NCBI RefSeq assembly: GCF_014489115.1
Contig: NZ_JACTAH010000002.1
Span: forward strand, 434,001-498,000
Direction: 5' to 3'
Length of the DNA stretch: 64,000 bases
Origin: Thauera sedimentorum
GTDB lineage: Bacteria; Pseudomonadota; Gammaproteobacteria; Burkholderiales; Rhodocyclaceae
The translations under genes and the position numbers were made by a program. This document shows, in pieces, positions 26,100-34,458 of this stretch. Numbering within the stretch: position 1 is the first letter of the stretch; each line of letters starts with the position of its first letter. The notes beneath the pieces were generated by a model. That model worked only from the letters and a program-made list of their open reading frames with translations, ran no database searches and was not told where the DNA came from.

Positions 26100-26142
26100 T
26101 TGCCAGCGCTACTTGCTGGCAAGCGATCTTGCCGGTGGCAAT
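26100..26142. repeat. Twin short hairpins at the left edge of the AT-rich island
   Basis: TTGCCAGC-GCTACTT-GCTGGCAA (26100-26122) is followed by TTGCC-GGT-GGCAA (26130-26142). They lie in a non-coding stretch (26040-26241) where composition changes from GC-rich to AT-rich. Confidence 0.5.
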
Positions 26143-26241
26143 GGCTTACCGATTTGCAGTCTGTCCCATTTCGCTGGAACCCCAATTGCATGATAGATTT
26201 GCGCCTTGCTAGTTGAATAGTAATCAGGTGCAGGAGCAGCA

Positions 26242-28029
26242 ATGCCAGACGATCAATATGTCGCCCTACTCGTATCCTCAGAAGGTGACAAAGCGGTTGG
26301 ACCAATAATTGAGTTCATGCGAAGAACAGGATTAACATCCGGATGCTACGCATATAAATTCAGAGTCAAGAGCAAAGAAGACCTAATCCACAAGAAGAAT
26401 CGTAAGACTCAAGAGAAACCACACTACAAGCTTGCTGATATTACTGACGTTGTCGGCGTGAGACTTGTCACTCTTTTCAAAGGAGAAATGCTTTCCACAT
26501 ACTCCAAGCTGATCGACATTCTCGCCTCAAACCCCGCAGACACTCAATTGCTGCACACAACACCAGAAGAGATCATCGTTTACAGAGGAACGTCTGCATT
26601 TGATGATCTAGCCAACGAAATTCAGAGCATTACCGAAGCAAAATTTGAAGCTCCGAACTTTGTTTCCAAGACGTCAGCAGAGGGATACTCGAGCATTCAC
26701 ATTATATGCCGGCACATCAAGAATATTAACGAGCTTAATGGCAGTGGCTATCAGTATCACCTCCCCATCGAAATTCAGATAAGAACCGTTTTCGAGGACG
26801 CATGGGGAGAGATTGACCACAAGTATGGGTACGTTATACGTGAAGGAAAGGATGCGGGGAGCCCGATAAACAATTCTCCGCATATTCTTTCTCACCTGAA
26901 AGTTCTGAAAGATTTCACAGACGCGTGCATGGACTACGCCGAATGCATTCGAAAAGAGGCTCTTCCAGAACTACTTGACTTGACAACCGGAACCACAAAA
27001 ACGATATCTGTAGCTTCAGACGAGGACATACTTCAGAGATTCCTCAGCATGGGGATAGCTGAAGAATTCGTACAGCGCTATATTGAAGCACGTTCTTTAC
27101 GCGACGAAGCTGCGGACGAATCTGGTGCAATTCACGACGGGCGAATCACAGCAGCGAGTAAGTACCTTCAGGCAGCTGATCTTTTTAGCTCCCTCTGCAA
27201 CGAACTTACACGCGGTGATTTCGCTATTAGCCTAGACAGCGGGGGAAAACTTGCCTACTACTATTGCTCAATGAATGAAGCGCTATGCTTGATGTCAACC
27301 AACCTTCCTGAGTATATGAATGCAGCGATTGACAAGTATTCATTCATTGAAGCGCACTACAAAAACTACCCACTGGCAAAAATGCGCCTTGGCCAAGCGC
27401 TTTGCAAGGCGGGAAGACTAGAGGAATCCATCGAAAAATTGCGGCAAGCGGGTTCAGATTTCAGAGAACTCGGTGCAAAATCCCAAGAAGAAGGGGTCTG
27501 GAGTGACAATCTGCCACGTGCGGACTATGAACACATGGCCTTTACGCAGCCCAAGATTCTTGGTTTCACGCTGTGGAAAAAATCACAGAGACCAGGGTTT
27601 GTTTCCGTTCAAGAAAAGGCTGACCTTTACTTTGAAGCATATGAAACGACCTTGAAATGTCTCGATGCCAAAGAAGTCGACGCAAGAAGATATTTTGATG
27701 TTCAGAATAATCTCCTCTACTACTGCGTAGGTTTCGCCTATTGTGCTCCCAAGGACGACGTTCGGCTGAACGAGATCAGAAGCAAGATCCCCGACCTGCT
27801 TGACGGGATGGTCACAAAAGGCGGCGGCACTGATCAAATGCGGATCGAGGATCTAGATACTGTTTTTAAGGCCTATGCTTTCCTTGAAGATCCAAAGGCT
27901 AAGGAGATCGCACGGGATCTCATCCAAAGATGCCTGAGAAAGGACGCAAACCTCGTCACAACTCTACGCATTTCAATTGCCGAAGTAGCCCAAGAGTATC
28001 TAGACAGTGGCACGATTATTGCTATATGA
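26242..28029 (+). CDS. RelA/SpoT-type synthetase-domain protein with a C-terminal TPR-like region
   Basis: A 595-residue protein. Residues about 35-240 form a RelA/SpoT nucleotidyltransferase domain: KFRVKSKEDLIHK, DITDVVGVRLVTLF, SAEGYSSIHII and EIQIRTVFEDAWGEIDHKYG. There is no HD hydrolase domain. Residues about 300-595 are helical and TPR-like (AKMRLGQALCKAGRLEESIE). Codon use and base composition are much more AT-rich than flanking genes, indicating transfer. It is a solitary gene. It could make (p)ppGpp-type alarmones or act as a toxin-like pyrophosphokinase in defence; this is inference. Confidence 0.85.
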   Translation: MPDDQYVALLVSSEGDKAVGPIIEFMRRTGLTSGCYAYKFRVKSKEDLIHKKNRKTQEKPHYKLADITDVVGVRLVTLFKGEMLSTYSKLIDILASNPADTQLLHTTPEEIIVYRGTSAFDDLANEIQSITEAKFEAPNFVSKTSAEGYSSIHIICRHIKNINELNGSGYQYHLPIEIQIRTVFEDAWGEIDHKYGYVIREGKDAGSPINNSPHILSHLKVLKDFTDACMDYAECIRKEALPELLDLTTGTTKTISVASDEDILQRFLSMGIAEEFVQRYIEARSLRDEAADESGAIHDGRITAASKYLQAADLFSSLCNELTRGDFAISLDSGGKLAYYYCSMNEALCLMSTNLPEYMNAAIDKYSFIEAHYKNYPLAKMRLGQALCKAGRLEESIEKLRQAGSDFRELGAKSQEEGVWSDNLPRADYEHMAFTQPKILGFTLWKKSQRPGFVSVQEKADLYFEAYETTLKCLDAKEVDARRYFDVQNNLLYYCVGFAYCAPKDDVRLNEIRSKIPDLLDGMVTKGGGTDQMRIEDLDTVFKAYAFLEDPKAKEIARDLIQRCLRKDANLVTTLRISIAEVAQEYLDSGTIIAI

Positions 28030-28080
28030 GCGGGGTGCTTTGGCGTCATTCCGAATTTTTAGCTTGACTTTGCTTGTGAA

Positions 28081-28097
28081 GCCTTCAAAATGAAGGC
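28081..28097 (+). terminator. Hairpin after the RelA/SpoT-domain gene
   Basis: GCCTTCA-AAA-TGAAGGC is a 7-bp stem with a 3-nt loop, 52 bp after the stop and without a strong T-run. It is a possible terminator. Confidence 0.4.
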
Positions 28098-28210
28098 GTC
28101 TTATCTGTGAAACCCACTAGGGCTTAGACGGGAGGTACCGAAATGCTGATTCCTAACGGAGATGGCTGAGAGAGTTCGGAAACCGGGATCGACAGAAGAC
28201 TCGATATGCG

Positions 28211-28238
28211 CGAAGGGGCTGGGACACCAGCCCCTTCG
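28211..28238. other. Strong 12-bp hairpin in the 28030-28496 intergenic region
   Basis: CGAAGGGGCTGG-GACA-CCAGCCCCTTCG is a perfect 12-bp stem with a 4-nt loop. It lacks a T-run. The surrounding 28100-28330 stretch has no credible gene; a 68-codon frame there (28206-28412) does not look coding. Confidence 0.6.
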
Positions 28239-28341
28239 TCCGTTCACGGACTGTATTCCGTACCTGATAGCAGCTACGTTGCTCAAAGGCCAGGGATCTT
28301 GGGCGATGTGACATACCCCTCGCTTCGTCAGCGAGATTTCT

Positions 28342-28357
28342 TGTCGCAAACCCGACA
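28342..28357 (+). promoter_or_regulatory. NifA-type upstream activator site of the iscA-nifUS operon
   Basis: TGT (28342-28344), ten bases, ACA (28355-28357), 83 bp upstream of the -24 element. The CG flanks inside the site (TGTCG...CGACA) match the other two sites. Confidence 0.8.
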
Positions 28358-28439
28358 ACCCCCCGCCCGCGTTCCGCTCCCGACAACGACGACAGCGCGA
28401 CACCGCAACTAAATCAACGTCTTACACCACACACCCACG

Positions 28440-28454
28440 TGGCACGCCGCTTGC
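28440..28454 (+). promoter_or_regulatory. Sigma-54 promoter of the iscA-nifUS operon
   Basis: TGGCACGCCGCTTGC matches the consensus perfectly, with GG at 28441-28442 and GC at 28453-28454. It lies 42 bp before the iscA ATG. Confidence 0.93.
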
Positions 28455-28496
28455 GACTTGTCTCCCGACACCCCTTCCCCCAGGAGAGACAAGATC

Positions 28497-28820
28497 ATGA
28501 TCACCCTGACCCCCACCGCGCTGAAGGCCGTCAGCCGCTTCATCACCGGTTCCGCCGACCCCGTGGCCGGGCTGCGCATCCATGTGCAGGGCGGCGGCTG
28601 TTCCGGGCTGCAGTACGGCATGAAGCTGGAGGCCGAGAAGGCCGACGACGACGTCACCGTTGAAGTGGATGGCGTGACCATCCTGGTCGACCCGTTCTCC
28701 GCGCCCATGCTCTCCGGCGTGACCGTGGATTACGTCGAGTCGCTCACCGGTTCCGGCTTCAAGTTCGAGAACCCCAATGCCTCGGGCGGCTGCGCCTGTG
28801 GGCAGTCCTTCTCCGCCTGA
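28497..28820 (+). CDS. iscA: nif-specific A-type Fe-S carrier (IscA-nif)
   Basis: A 107-residue HesB/IscA protein. Conserved cysteines are in GGGCSGLQYGM and GGCACGQSF. A-type carriers transfer Fe-S clusters; this copy heads the nifUS operon as in Azotobacter. A GGAG site precedes the ATG, and nifU starts 15 bp downstream. Confidence 0.93.
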   Translation: MITLTPTALKAVSRFITGSADPVAGLRIHVQGGGCSGLQYGMKLEAEKADDDVTVEVDGVTILVDPFSAPMLSGVTVDYVESLTGSGFKFENPNASGGCACGQSFSA

Positions 28821-28835
28821 TCGGGAGACGCCGCC

Positions 28836-29723
28836 ATGTGGGACTACTCCGAAACCGTCAAGGAACACTTCTACAACCCGCGCAACGCCGGCCCGCTGCC
28901 GGAAGCCAATGCGATTGGCGAGGTGGGTTCGATTTCCTGTGGTGACGCGCTGCGCCTGATGCTGAAGGTTGAGCCCGAGTCCGAGAAGATCGTGGACGCG
29001 AGCTTCCAGACCTTTGGCTGCGGTTCGGCGATTGCGTCGAGCTCGGCGCTGACCGAGATGATCAAGGGCAAGACACTGGACGAGGCGCTGGCGGTGAGCA
29101 ACCAGGACATCGCGGACTTCCTCGGCGGCCTGCCGCCCGAGAAGATGCACTGCTCGGTAATGGGCCGCGAAGCCCTGCAGAGCGCGGTGGCCAACTTCCG
29201 CGGCGAAGAGTGGAAGGACGATCACGAGGAAGGCGAGCTGATCTGCAAGTGCTTCGCCATCGACTCGGTGATGATCGAAGAGACCATCCGCGCCAACAAC
29301 CTGTGCAGCGTGGAGCAGGTGACCAACTACACCAAGGCGGGCGGCGGCTGTTCCTCCTGTCACGAGGGCATCGAGGAGATCCTTGCCCGCGTGCTCGCCG
29401 AGCGTGGCGAGACCTTCTCGCCCGCGCCGCCGCCGGAAAAGAAGAAGCCCGGCAAGCTGTCCACGCTGGAGCGCATCCGCAGGATCGAACAGGTGATCGA
29501 GAAGGCGCGCCCCAACCTGCAGCGCGACCACGGCGACATCGAGCTGGTGGATGTGGACGGCAAGACCATCTACGTGGCCATGAAGGGCGCCTGCTCCGGC
29601 TGCCAGATGGAAGCACTCACCCTGGGCGGTGTCCAGCAGCAGATGATCGAAGCGCTGGGCGAGATCGTGAAGCTGGTGCCGGTGAAGCTGAAGACCCCGC
29701 CGCCGCTGGTGAACCCGAGCTGA
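28836..29723 (+). CDS. nifU: Nitrogenase Fe-S cluster scaffold NifU
   Basis: A 295-residue three-domain NifU. The N-terminal IscU-like domain (1-125) has cysteines in [20 protein letters not shown] and MHCSVMG. The central [2Fe-2S] domain (about 133-185) has ICKCFAIDS and [10 protein letters not shown]. The C-terminal Nfu domain (about 215-295) has [11 protein letters not shown]. It assembles clusters with sulfur from NifS for NifH and NifB. Confidence 0.97.
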   Translation: MWDYSETVKEHFYNPRNAGPLPEANAIGEVGSISCGDALRLMLKVEPESEKIVDASFQTFGCGSAIASSSALTEMIKGKTLDEALAVSNQDIADFLGGLPPEKMHCSVMGREALQSAVANFRGEEWKDDHEEGELICKCFAIDSVMIEETIRANNLCSVEQVTNYTKAGGGCSSCHEGIEEILARVLAERGETFSPAPPPEKKKPGKLSTLERIRRIEQVIEKARPNLQRDHGDIELVDVDGKTIYVAMKGACSGCQMEALTLGGVQQQMIEALGEIVKLVPVKLKTPPPLVNPS

Positions 29724-29820
29724 TCGACCACAACCTCGCCTGCCCCGTGGCCCGCCCCACCCCGGCGGGCCGCCCGAAACACGCCGGCGCCACCCGCCCG
29801 GCGGACCCGCGGAGAGCACC

Positions 29821-31050
29821 ATGAGCACCCCGAATTCCCTGCTGAAGCCGATCTACCTGGACAACAACGCCACCACCCGCTGCTCGCCCGAAGCGGTGGC
29901 GGCGATACTGCCCTTCTTCACCGAGCAGTTCGGCAATCCGTCGTCCATGCACAGCTTCGGCGCCAAGGTGGGCCACGCGGTGAAGGCCGCGCGCGCTTCG
30001 CTGCAGAAGCTGCTGGGCGCGGAGTACGACTCCGAGATCATCTACACCTCCGGCGGCTCCGAGGCGGACAACACCGCCATCCTCTCGGCGCTCAAGGCCA
30101 ACCCGGAAAAGAAGGAGATCATCACCACCACGGTGGAGCACCACGCGGTGCTGCACCTGTGCGACCAGTTGGAGAAGGAAGGCTACAAGGTCCACAAGCT
30201 CAAGGTGGACGGCCGCGGCCGGCTGGACCTGGCCGAATACCAGGCGCTGCTCTCCGACAAGGTGGCGGTGGTCTCGGTGATGTGGGCCAACAACGAGACC
30301 GGCACCTTCTTCCCGGTAGAGAAGATGGCCGAGATGGCGAAGGCCGCCGGCGTACTCTTCCACACCGACGCGGTGCAGGCGGTGGGCAAGATCCCGCTGG
30401 ACCTGAAGAACTCCGCCATCGACATGCTCTCGCTGTCCGGCCACAAGCTGCACGGCCCCAAGGGCATCGGCGCGCTCTACCTGCGCCGCGGCGTGCGCTT
30501 CCGCCCGCTGCTGCGCGGCGGCGGCCAGGAACGCGGCCGGCGTGCGGGCACCGAGAACGTGCCGGCCATCGTCGGCCTGGGCGTGGCCGCCGAGCAGGCG
30601 CTGGAGCACATGAAGGAAGAGAACACCCGGGTGCGCGACCTGCGCGACCGCCTGCAGAACGCCATCCTCTCCGCGGTGCCCTGTTGCTTCGCCACCGGCG
30701 ACGTGGACAACCGCCTGCCCAACACGCTCAACATCGCCTTCGAGTACGTGGAAGGCGAGGCCATCCTGATGCTGCTCTCCAAGCAGGGCATCGCCGCCTC
30801 CAGCGGCTCGGCCTGCACCTCGGGCTCGCTGGAACCCTCGCACGTGATGCGCGCGATGGGCATTCCCTACACCGCCGCGCACGGCACCATCCGCTTCTCG
30901 CTGTCGCGCGAGAACACGGTGGAAGAGATCGACCGGGTGGCTGCCGCGGTGCCCGGCATCATCGCCCAGCTGCGCAAGCTCTCGCCCTACTGGAACGGCG
31001 ACGGCCCGGTGACCGACCCGGACAAGGCCTTCGCCCCGACCTACGCCTGA
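29821..31050 (+). CDS. nifS: Nitrogenase cysteine desulfurase NifS
   Basis: A 409-residue class V PLP enzyme. It starts with the YLDNNATTRCSPEAV block; the PLP Lys is in SLSGHKLHGPKGIGALY; the active-site Cys loop is SSGSACTSGSLEPSHV. It releases sulfur from cysteine to NifU. It is 97 bp after nifU in the same operon; that gap has no gene or hairpin I could support. Confidence 0.97.
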   Translation: MSTPNSLLKPIYLDNNATTRCSPEAVAAILPFFTEQFGNPSSMHSFGAKVGHAVKAARASLQKLLGAEYDSEIIYTSGGSEADNTAILSALKANPEKKEIITTTVEHHAVLHLCDQLEKEGYKVHKLKVDGRGRLDLAEYQALLSDKVAVVSVMWANNETGTFFPVEKMAEMAKAAGVLFHTDAVQAVGKIPLDLKNSAIDMLSLSGHKLHGPKGIGALYLRRGVRFRPLLRGGGQERGRRAGTENVPAIVGLGVAAEQALEHMKEENTRVRDLRDRLQNAILSAVPCCFATGDVDNRLPNTLNIAFEYVEGEAILMLLSKQGIAASSGSACTSGSLEPSHVMRAMGIPYTAAHGTIRFSLSRENTVEEIDRVAAAVPGIIAQLRKLSPYWNGDGPVTDPDKAFAPTYA

Positions 31051-31077
31051 GCCCCCTGCGCCTCGCGGAGCCCCGCC

Positions 31078-31890
31078 ATGAACAGCGATGCCCTGACCAT
31101 GACTGCCGATGCTGCCACCCCCGGCCTGCTGCGCCTGCTGCGTGAAGACGTGCGCTGCGTGTTCGGCCGCGACCCCGCGGCGCGCACCGCCTGGGAGGTG
31201 CTCACCACCTACCCCGGCGTGCACGCCATCATGGCCTACCGCGTAGCGCACGCCATGTGGCGCCGCGGCTGGCGCTACCCGGCACGGCTGGTGAGCTTCA
31301 TGGCGCGCGTGGTGAGCAACGTGGACATCCACCCGGGCGCGCGCATCGGCCGGCGCTTCTTCATCGACCACGGCGCCGGGGTGGTGATCGGCGAGACGGC
31401 GGAAGTCGGCAACGACGTCACCCTGTACCACGGCGTGACCCTGGGCGGCACTACCTGGAACCCCGGCAAGCGCCACCCCACGCTGGGCGACAACGTGGTG
31501 GTTGGCGCCGGCGCCAAGATCCTGGGCGCGATCACCATCGGCGCGCGGGTTCGGGTGGGCGCCAATTCGGTGGTGGTCAAGAACGTGCCCGCCGACCGCA
31601 CCGTGGTGGGCATTCCGGCCCGCGTGGTGCGCCGCGACGCACCCATCCTCACCGCCACCGACGAGCTCAACCTGGACCACCACCTGCTGCCCGACCCGGT
31701 GGGCCACACGCTCAACTGCCTGCTCGACCGCATCAAGACGCTGGAAAGCGAACTGGGCGAACTGCGCCGCGCGGCCCCGGCCACGCGCGCGGCCATCCCC
31801 ATCGTTTCCGCCACGCCCGACTGCCAGGCCAACACCGAGGCCGCCTGCCCCGAGTGCGCCTGCCAGCCCGAGACCAGCGAGGCACGCTGA
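31078..31890 (+). CDS. cysE: nif-linked serine O-acetyltransferase (CysE1/NifP)
   Basis: A 270-residue left-handed beta-helix acetyltransferase. An N-terminal helical part ([20 protein letters not shown]) leads to hexapeptide repeats ([40 protein letters not shown]). It makes O-acetylserine for cysteine, the NifS substrate. The C-terminal 60 residues are an extension ending in a cysteine-rich tail ([20 protein letters not shown]). It lies 27 bp after nifS. Confidence 0.93.
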   Translation: MNSDALTMTADAATPGLLRLLREDVRCVFGRDPAARTAWEVLTTYPGVHAIMAYRVAHAMWRRGWRYPARLVSFMARVVSNVDIHPGARIGRRFFIDHGAGVVIGETAEVGNDVTLYHGVTLGGTTWNPGKRHPTLGDNVVVGAGAKILGAITIGARVRVGANSVVVKNVPADRTVVGIPARVVRRDAPILTATDELNLDHHLLPDPVGHTLNCLLDRIKTLESELGELRRAAPATRAAIPIVSATPDCQANTEAACPECACQPETSEAR

Positions 31891-31891
31891 C

Positions 31892-32416
31892 ATGGACCTG
31901 CTGCACTTCGATCCGCAACCCCTGTACTTCGACGACCCGCTGCCCGAAGGCGTGCTGGCACTGATCGAAGCCGCCGGCGCGTGCTATGGCGAACCCGAGG
32001 CCGAAGCCCTGCTCGACCGCGCGCATACCGCCGCCCCGGACCACCTGATGGTGCTGGTGGCGCGCTACCGCTACTACTTCTACCGCCACCGCCTGATTGA
32101 GGCCGACGCGGTGGTATGGCAGGCGGTGGCCACCGTCGCCGCGCGCCTGGGCCTGCCGGCCGACGGCCGCAACCTGGACGAGGAAGACATTGCAGTCGCG
32201 GCCCGGAAGTCGATGACCCTGACGCGCTTCTACCTCTCCGCGCTCAAGGCCGCCGCCTACGTGCGCCTGCGCCGGGGCGAGATCCCCGGCGCGGTGCGCC
32301 TGCTGGAAACCCTGGTGCGGGTCGATCAGGCCGACCGCCTCGGCGGCCAGGCCTTGCTCGACATCGCCCACGCGCATCAAGCGGAAGTGGCCGAACTGGC
32401 CGAACTCGACAACTGA
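31892..32416 (+). CDS. TPR-like hypothetical protein between nifP and nifW
   Basis: A 174-residue soluble helical protein, not recognised by name. Helix-turn-helix repeats resemble TPRs (AEALLDRAHTAAPDHLMVLV, LLETLVRVDQADRLGGQALL). It has no cysteines clustered for metal binding. It starts one base after the nifP stop, so it is translationally coupled. A chaperone or assembly role for nitrogenase is plausible from context only. Confidence 0.75.
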   Translation: MDLLHFDPQPLYFDDPLPEGVLALIEAAGACYGEPEAEALLDRAHTAAPDHLMVLVARYRYYFYRHRLIEADAVVWQAVATVAARLGLPADGRNLDEEDIAVAARKSMTLTRFYLSALKAAAYVRLRRGEIPGAVRLLETLVRVDQADRLGGQALLDIAHAHQAEVAELAELDN

Positions 32417-32437
32417 AACCCTCACGGAGCCAACATC

Positions 32438-32755
32438 ATGGATGAGCTGACCCTGGACGAAGCGATGGAAGAACTCTCCTCCGCCGAGGATTTCCTCGAC
32501 TTCTTCGGCGTGGAGTACGACCCGGCGGTGGTGCACGTGAACCGCCTGCACATCCTGCAGCGCTACCACGACTACCTGGCCCACAACCCCGCGCCGGAAG
32601 GCGACGAGGCGGCCGCCCGCGCGCACTACCGCAGCTTCCTGGAAATGGCCTACCGCGACTTCACCACCTCGGACGCGGTCACCGAGAAGGTCTTCGCGGT
32701 GTTCCGCAAGGCCAGCGGCACGGCTTTCGTACCGCTGGAGGCGATCGGGCGTTGA
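32438..32755 (+). CDS. nifW: Nitrogenase-stabilising protein NifW
   Basis: A 105-residue NifW: it opens LTLDEAMEELSSAEDFLDFF and has DPAVVHVNRLHILQRYHDYL. NifW binds the MoFe protein and helps its maturation or oxygen protection. It is followed by a repeat element and then nifZ-nifM. Confidence 0.95.
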   Translation: MDELTLDEAMEELSSAEDFLDFFGVEYDPAVVHVNRLHILQRYHDYLAHNPAPEGDEAAARAHYRSFLEMAYRDFTTSDAVTEKVFAVFRKASGTAFVPLEAIGR

Positions 32756-32764
32756 GCCGTCGCA

Positions 32765-32957
32765 CTCCTCCCCCTTCAAGGGGGGCGAAGCCGGGGTTTC
32801 GCGGAGCACTGCTCCGCGCCGGCTGAGCGGGCCGGCTGTGCAAAGCCGGCCCTGGACGGTTGGGAGGGGGATGGGTTTCCGCTGAGGTTGGCACGCTTTC
32901 CTTTGTGCCTCCCAAGAAACCCATCCCCACCCCAGCCCTCCCCTTGAAGGGGAGGGA
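32765..32957. repeat. Composite CTTGAAG-palindrome repeat, copy B
   Basis: It is nearly identical to copy A over its left 110 bp (palindrome, GAAGCCGGGGTTTCGCG, GCTGAGCGGGCCGGCT) and its right end (AAACCCATCCCCACCCCAGC plus palindrome). It differs in the inner 40 bp. It is inserted inside the nif operon between nifW and nifZ. Confidence 0.9.
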
Positions 32958-33025
32958 GCCTTCTTTGTGACCGATTGAGATCCGCCCAGCTTCACCAACA
33001 CGCTAGCACTCGGAACGACGCAATC

Positions 33026-33490
33026 ATGCTGCACAAATACGACTACGGCGACGCCGTGCGCGTCACCCGCAACGTCCGCAACGACGGCACCTTTCCCGGC
33101 CAGGAGATCGGCGAGCTGCTGATGCGCCGCGGCAGCGTGGGCACGGTGATCGAGATCGGCACCTTTCTGCAGGACCAGATCATCTACACCGTGCATTTCC
33201 TCGAGGCCGACCGCATCGTCGGCTGCCGCGAGGAAGAGCTGATCGGTGCCGACGAACCGTGGAACCCGAGCCGCTTCGAGTCGCGCGAGAAAGTGCGCGC
33301 CGAGCGCGACTTCGCCATAGCCGGCGAAGTGGTGGCGCCGCGCGGCATGGTGGGCGAAGTGCTCAAGGTGATGCGCGACATGCCCGGCGGCGTGCATTAC
33401 CACGTGATCTTCGGCGACCGCGTGCTGTGCATTCCGGAAGCCTCGCTGTCCGCGCTGTACCCGTCCGAAGCCGAGGAGGTGAACGCATGA
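33026..33490 (+). CDS. nifZ: Nitrogenase maturation protein NifZ
   Basis: A 154-residue NifZ: YDYGDAVRVTRNVRNDGTFP, RRGSVGTVIEIGTFLQDQII and FLEADRIVGCREEELI are diagnostic. NifZ promotes P-cluster formation in NifDK. The ATG at 33026 is chosen; an upstream start would run toward the repeat. The stop overlaps nifM (ATGA at 33487). Confidence 0.95.
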   Translation: MLHKYDYGDAVRVTRNVRNDGTFPGQEIGELLMRRGSVGTVIEIGTFLQDQIIYTVHFLEADRIVGCREEELIGADEPWNPSRFESREKVRAERDFAIAGEVVAPRGMVGEVLKVMRDMPGGVHYHVIFGDRVLCIPEASLSALYPSEAEEVNA

Positions 33491-34329
33491 ACACCATGGC
33501 TTACTACGAGCTGCAGGCCGCGCACAGCCTGTTCGGCAAGGCGGCCGGCGCGCTGGACGAGCGCGAGAGCCGCAAGGTACGCGCGGTGGCCGAGCGCTAC
33601 GCGGAAATCGAAGCCGCGGTGCTCGGCAGCGAGGAGGCGCGCGGGGTCTGCCTGCAGCCCGAGGCGGTGGCCGACGCCGAAGCCGAGATCCGCGAGCGCT
33701 ACGACGACGACACCGCCTTCGACGCCGCACTGGACGATGCCGGCCTGAACCGCCAACGCCTGCACGCCGCCCTGCAACGCAGCCTGCTGGTGGACGCGGT
33801 GATGGCCCGCGTGGGCGCGCGCGTCGGCCCGGTGGGCGAGACCGAGGCGGAGATCTTCTACTACACCCACCGCGAACGCTTCCACAGCCCGGAAACGCGC
33901 AGCGCGCGCCACATCCTGATCACCATCAACGACGAATTCCCCGACAACCGCCGCGAGGTGGCCGAGCGGCGCATCGGCGAAATCGCCCGCCGCCTGGCGG
34001 CCAAGCCGGAGCGCTTCGCCGAACAGGCGATGAAACACTCGGAATGCCCCACGGCGCTCAACGGCGGCCTGCTCGGCGAAGTGCCGCGCGGCGAACTCTA
34101 CCCGCAACTGGACGCCGCGCTGTTCGCGCTGCCTGAAGGCGGCATCAGCGCGGTGGTGGAGTCGGAGCTGGGCTTCCATCTGGTGCTGTGCGAACAGGTC
34201 AAGCCCGAACGCACCCTGCCGTGGGCGGAAGTAGCCGAATCGCTGTGCAAGCGCCTCACCGAGGAACGCGCGCGGCGCGAGACGAAGAGCTGGCTGCAAG
34301 CTTTGATGGCGGGCGCGGCGGCAAGCTGA
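33487..34329 (+). CDS. nifM: NifH-maturation peptidyl-prolyl isomerase NifM
   Basis: A 280-residue protein. An N-terminal helical domain (1-130) precedes a parvulin/PpiC domain (about 132-245): SARHILITINDEFPDN, FAEQAMKHSECPTALNGGLL and SELGFHLVLCEQV. NifM is needed for active dinitrogenase reductase NifH. It is the last gene of the iscA-nifUS-P-orf-W-Z-M unit and is convergent with recC. Confidence 0.93.
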   Translation: MNTMAYYELQAAHSLFGKAAGALDERESRKVRAVAERYAEIEAAVLGSEEARGVCLQPEAVADAEAEIRERYDDDTAFDAALDDAGLNRQRLHAALQRSLLVDAVMARVGARVGPVGETEAEIFYYTHRERFHSPETRSARHILITINDEFPDNRREVAERRIGEIARRLAAKPERFAEQAMKHSECPTALNGGLLGEVPRGELYPQLDAALFALPEGGISAVVESELGFHLVLCEQVKPERTLPWAEVAESLCKRLTEERARRETKSWLQALMAGAAAS

Positions 34330-34384
34330 ACGCTGCGCTCCGCCAGCTCCCGGCTTGCGCTGCACTCCGTGCGGGCCACGCTCA

Positions 34385-34458
34385 TGTAGGAGCGGCCTTG
34401 GCCGCGATGCAGCCGCCGTTTTGCCACAAGCCGTATCGCGGCCAAGGCCGCTCCTACA
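34385..34458. repeat. REP/BIME-like inverted repeat, copy 2
   Basis: Both arms are complete (TGTAGGAGCGGCCTTGGCCG and its complement), with a loop of about 26 bp. It lies between convergent nifM and recC and contains the recC stop codon. Confidence 0.92.

Noticed and set aside
28206..28412. A 68-codon frame in the intergenic region before iscA
   Set aside because: It spans a perfect hairpin and the NifA site, has no ribosome site and a non-protein-like composition.
26040..28440. Integrase, attachment sites or insertion-sequence ends around the AT-rich gene
   Set aside because: No integrase, transposase or matching direct repeats could be seen; only short hairpins are present.
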